From Limnephilus marmoratus (Eukaryota > Arthropoda > Insecta > Trichoptera > Limnephilidae): 64,000 nt of DNA. The notes beneath the pieces were generated by a model. It was not told the origin of the DNA. It worked only from the letters and a program-made list of their open reading frames with translations, and did not search any database. The stretch is taken from contig OU862927.1 of assembly GCA_917880885.1 (NCBI GenBank), positions 36,545,571 through 36,609,570 on the forward strand. Reading direction: 5' to 3'. Positions 63,897 to 64,000 of the stretch are shown piece after piece (the first letter of the stretch is position 1; each line of letters opens with the position of its first letter). The translations under genes and the position numbers were made by a program.

Positions 63897-64000
63897 CTAG
63901 CTGGTAGGCTGGTACCCGGCATGCGTTGCTATGCCATTTAATAAAGAAATAGTTTCTCCCTGCGTGTCCTTTCCCATTCGTCCCATTTCCCTTTCGCTTC
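63897..64000 (-). mobile_element. Helitron 3' end, cut by the window edge
   Basis: The minus strand ends CTAG|T at 63897-63900 with 'caacgcatgccgggtacc' upstream, like 63098. The rest lies outside the window. Confidence 0.65.

Overview
This 64 kb window reads as AT-rich nuclear DNA of an insect: one spliced-gene exon sits in a dense mixture of transposon relics. The insect call rests on RTE-, CR1/Jockey- and Penelope-type retroelement fragments, Helitrons, tRNA-derived SINEs and several short (TTAGG)n tracts (TTAGG is the usual arthropod telomere repeat). I cannot name an order or species. There are no bacterial operons, no CRISPR array and no intact tRNA or rRNA gene.

Layout. 1-2.1 kb is AT-rich DNA with small repeats. 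2.15-4.81 kb holds two hAT-like elements with long inverted arms, one carrying a GC-rich ~133-bp tandem array. 5.4-16.7 kb is a patchwork: a Helitron, many copies of a LINE-tailed short element, a tRNA-derived SINE, an RTE-type LINE fragment, a 39-bp minisatellite and palindromic elements. 16.7-19.8 kb is AT-rich with a 34-bp minisatellite. 19.8-20.6 kb is a foldback element with a 9-bp target duplication. 21.56-23.11 kb (minus) is the one convincing host coding exon, the terminal exon of a class A GPCR starting at TM2. 23.2-26.0 kb (minus) is a 5'-truncated non-LTR retrotransposon (endonuclease plus reverse transcriptase) broken by one frameshift and one stop. 26.0-28.3 kb has further LINE 3' ends and a Penelope-like GIY-YIG fragment between inverted ends carrying hammerhead-ribozyme-like motifs. 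30.7-34 kb holds a Helitron, a solo LTR with perfect TSD, an unclassified interspersed repeat and another hammerhead-like motif. 34.6-48.6 kb holds inverted-repeat elements, LINE and SINE copies, a 71-bp satellite-like array with a MITE inside it, a 402-bp duplication and a second foldback copy inserted in an older repeat. 50-64 kb holds LINE C-terminal relics, a SINE interrupted by a third foldback element, a 36-bp minisatellite open in all frames, a ~430-bp repeat family and Helitrons.

Three themes tie the elements together. (1) Foldback elements with GGTNNC/GNNACC termini, arms built of short repeats and 9-bp TSDs occur four times, twice inside other repeats so that the empty site can be read. 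(2) A LINE whose RNA would end in a stable hairpin shares its 3' tail with a short non-autonomous family present about a dozen times. (3) Penelope-type ends carry hammerhead-like folds. The host contribution beyond the GPCR exon appears small; upstream GPCR exons were not found here.
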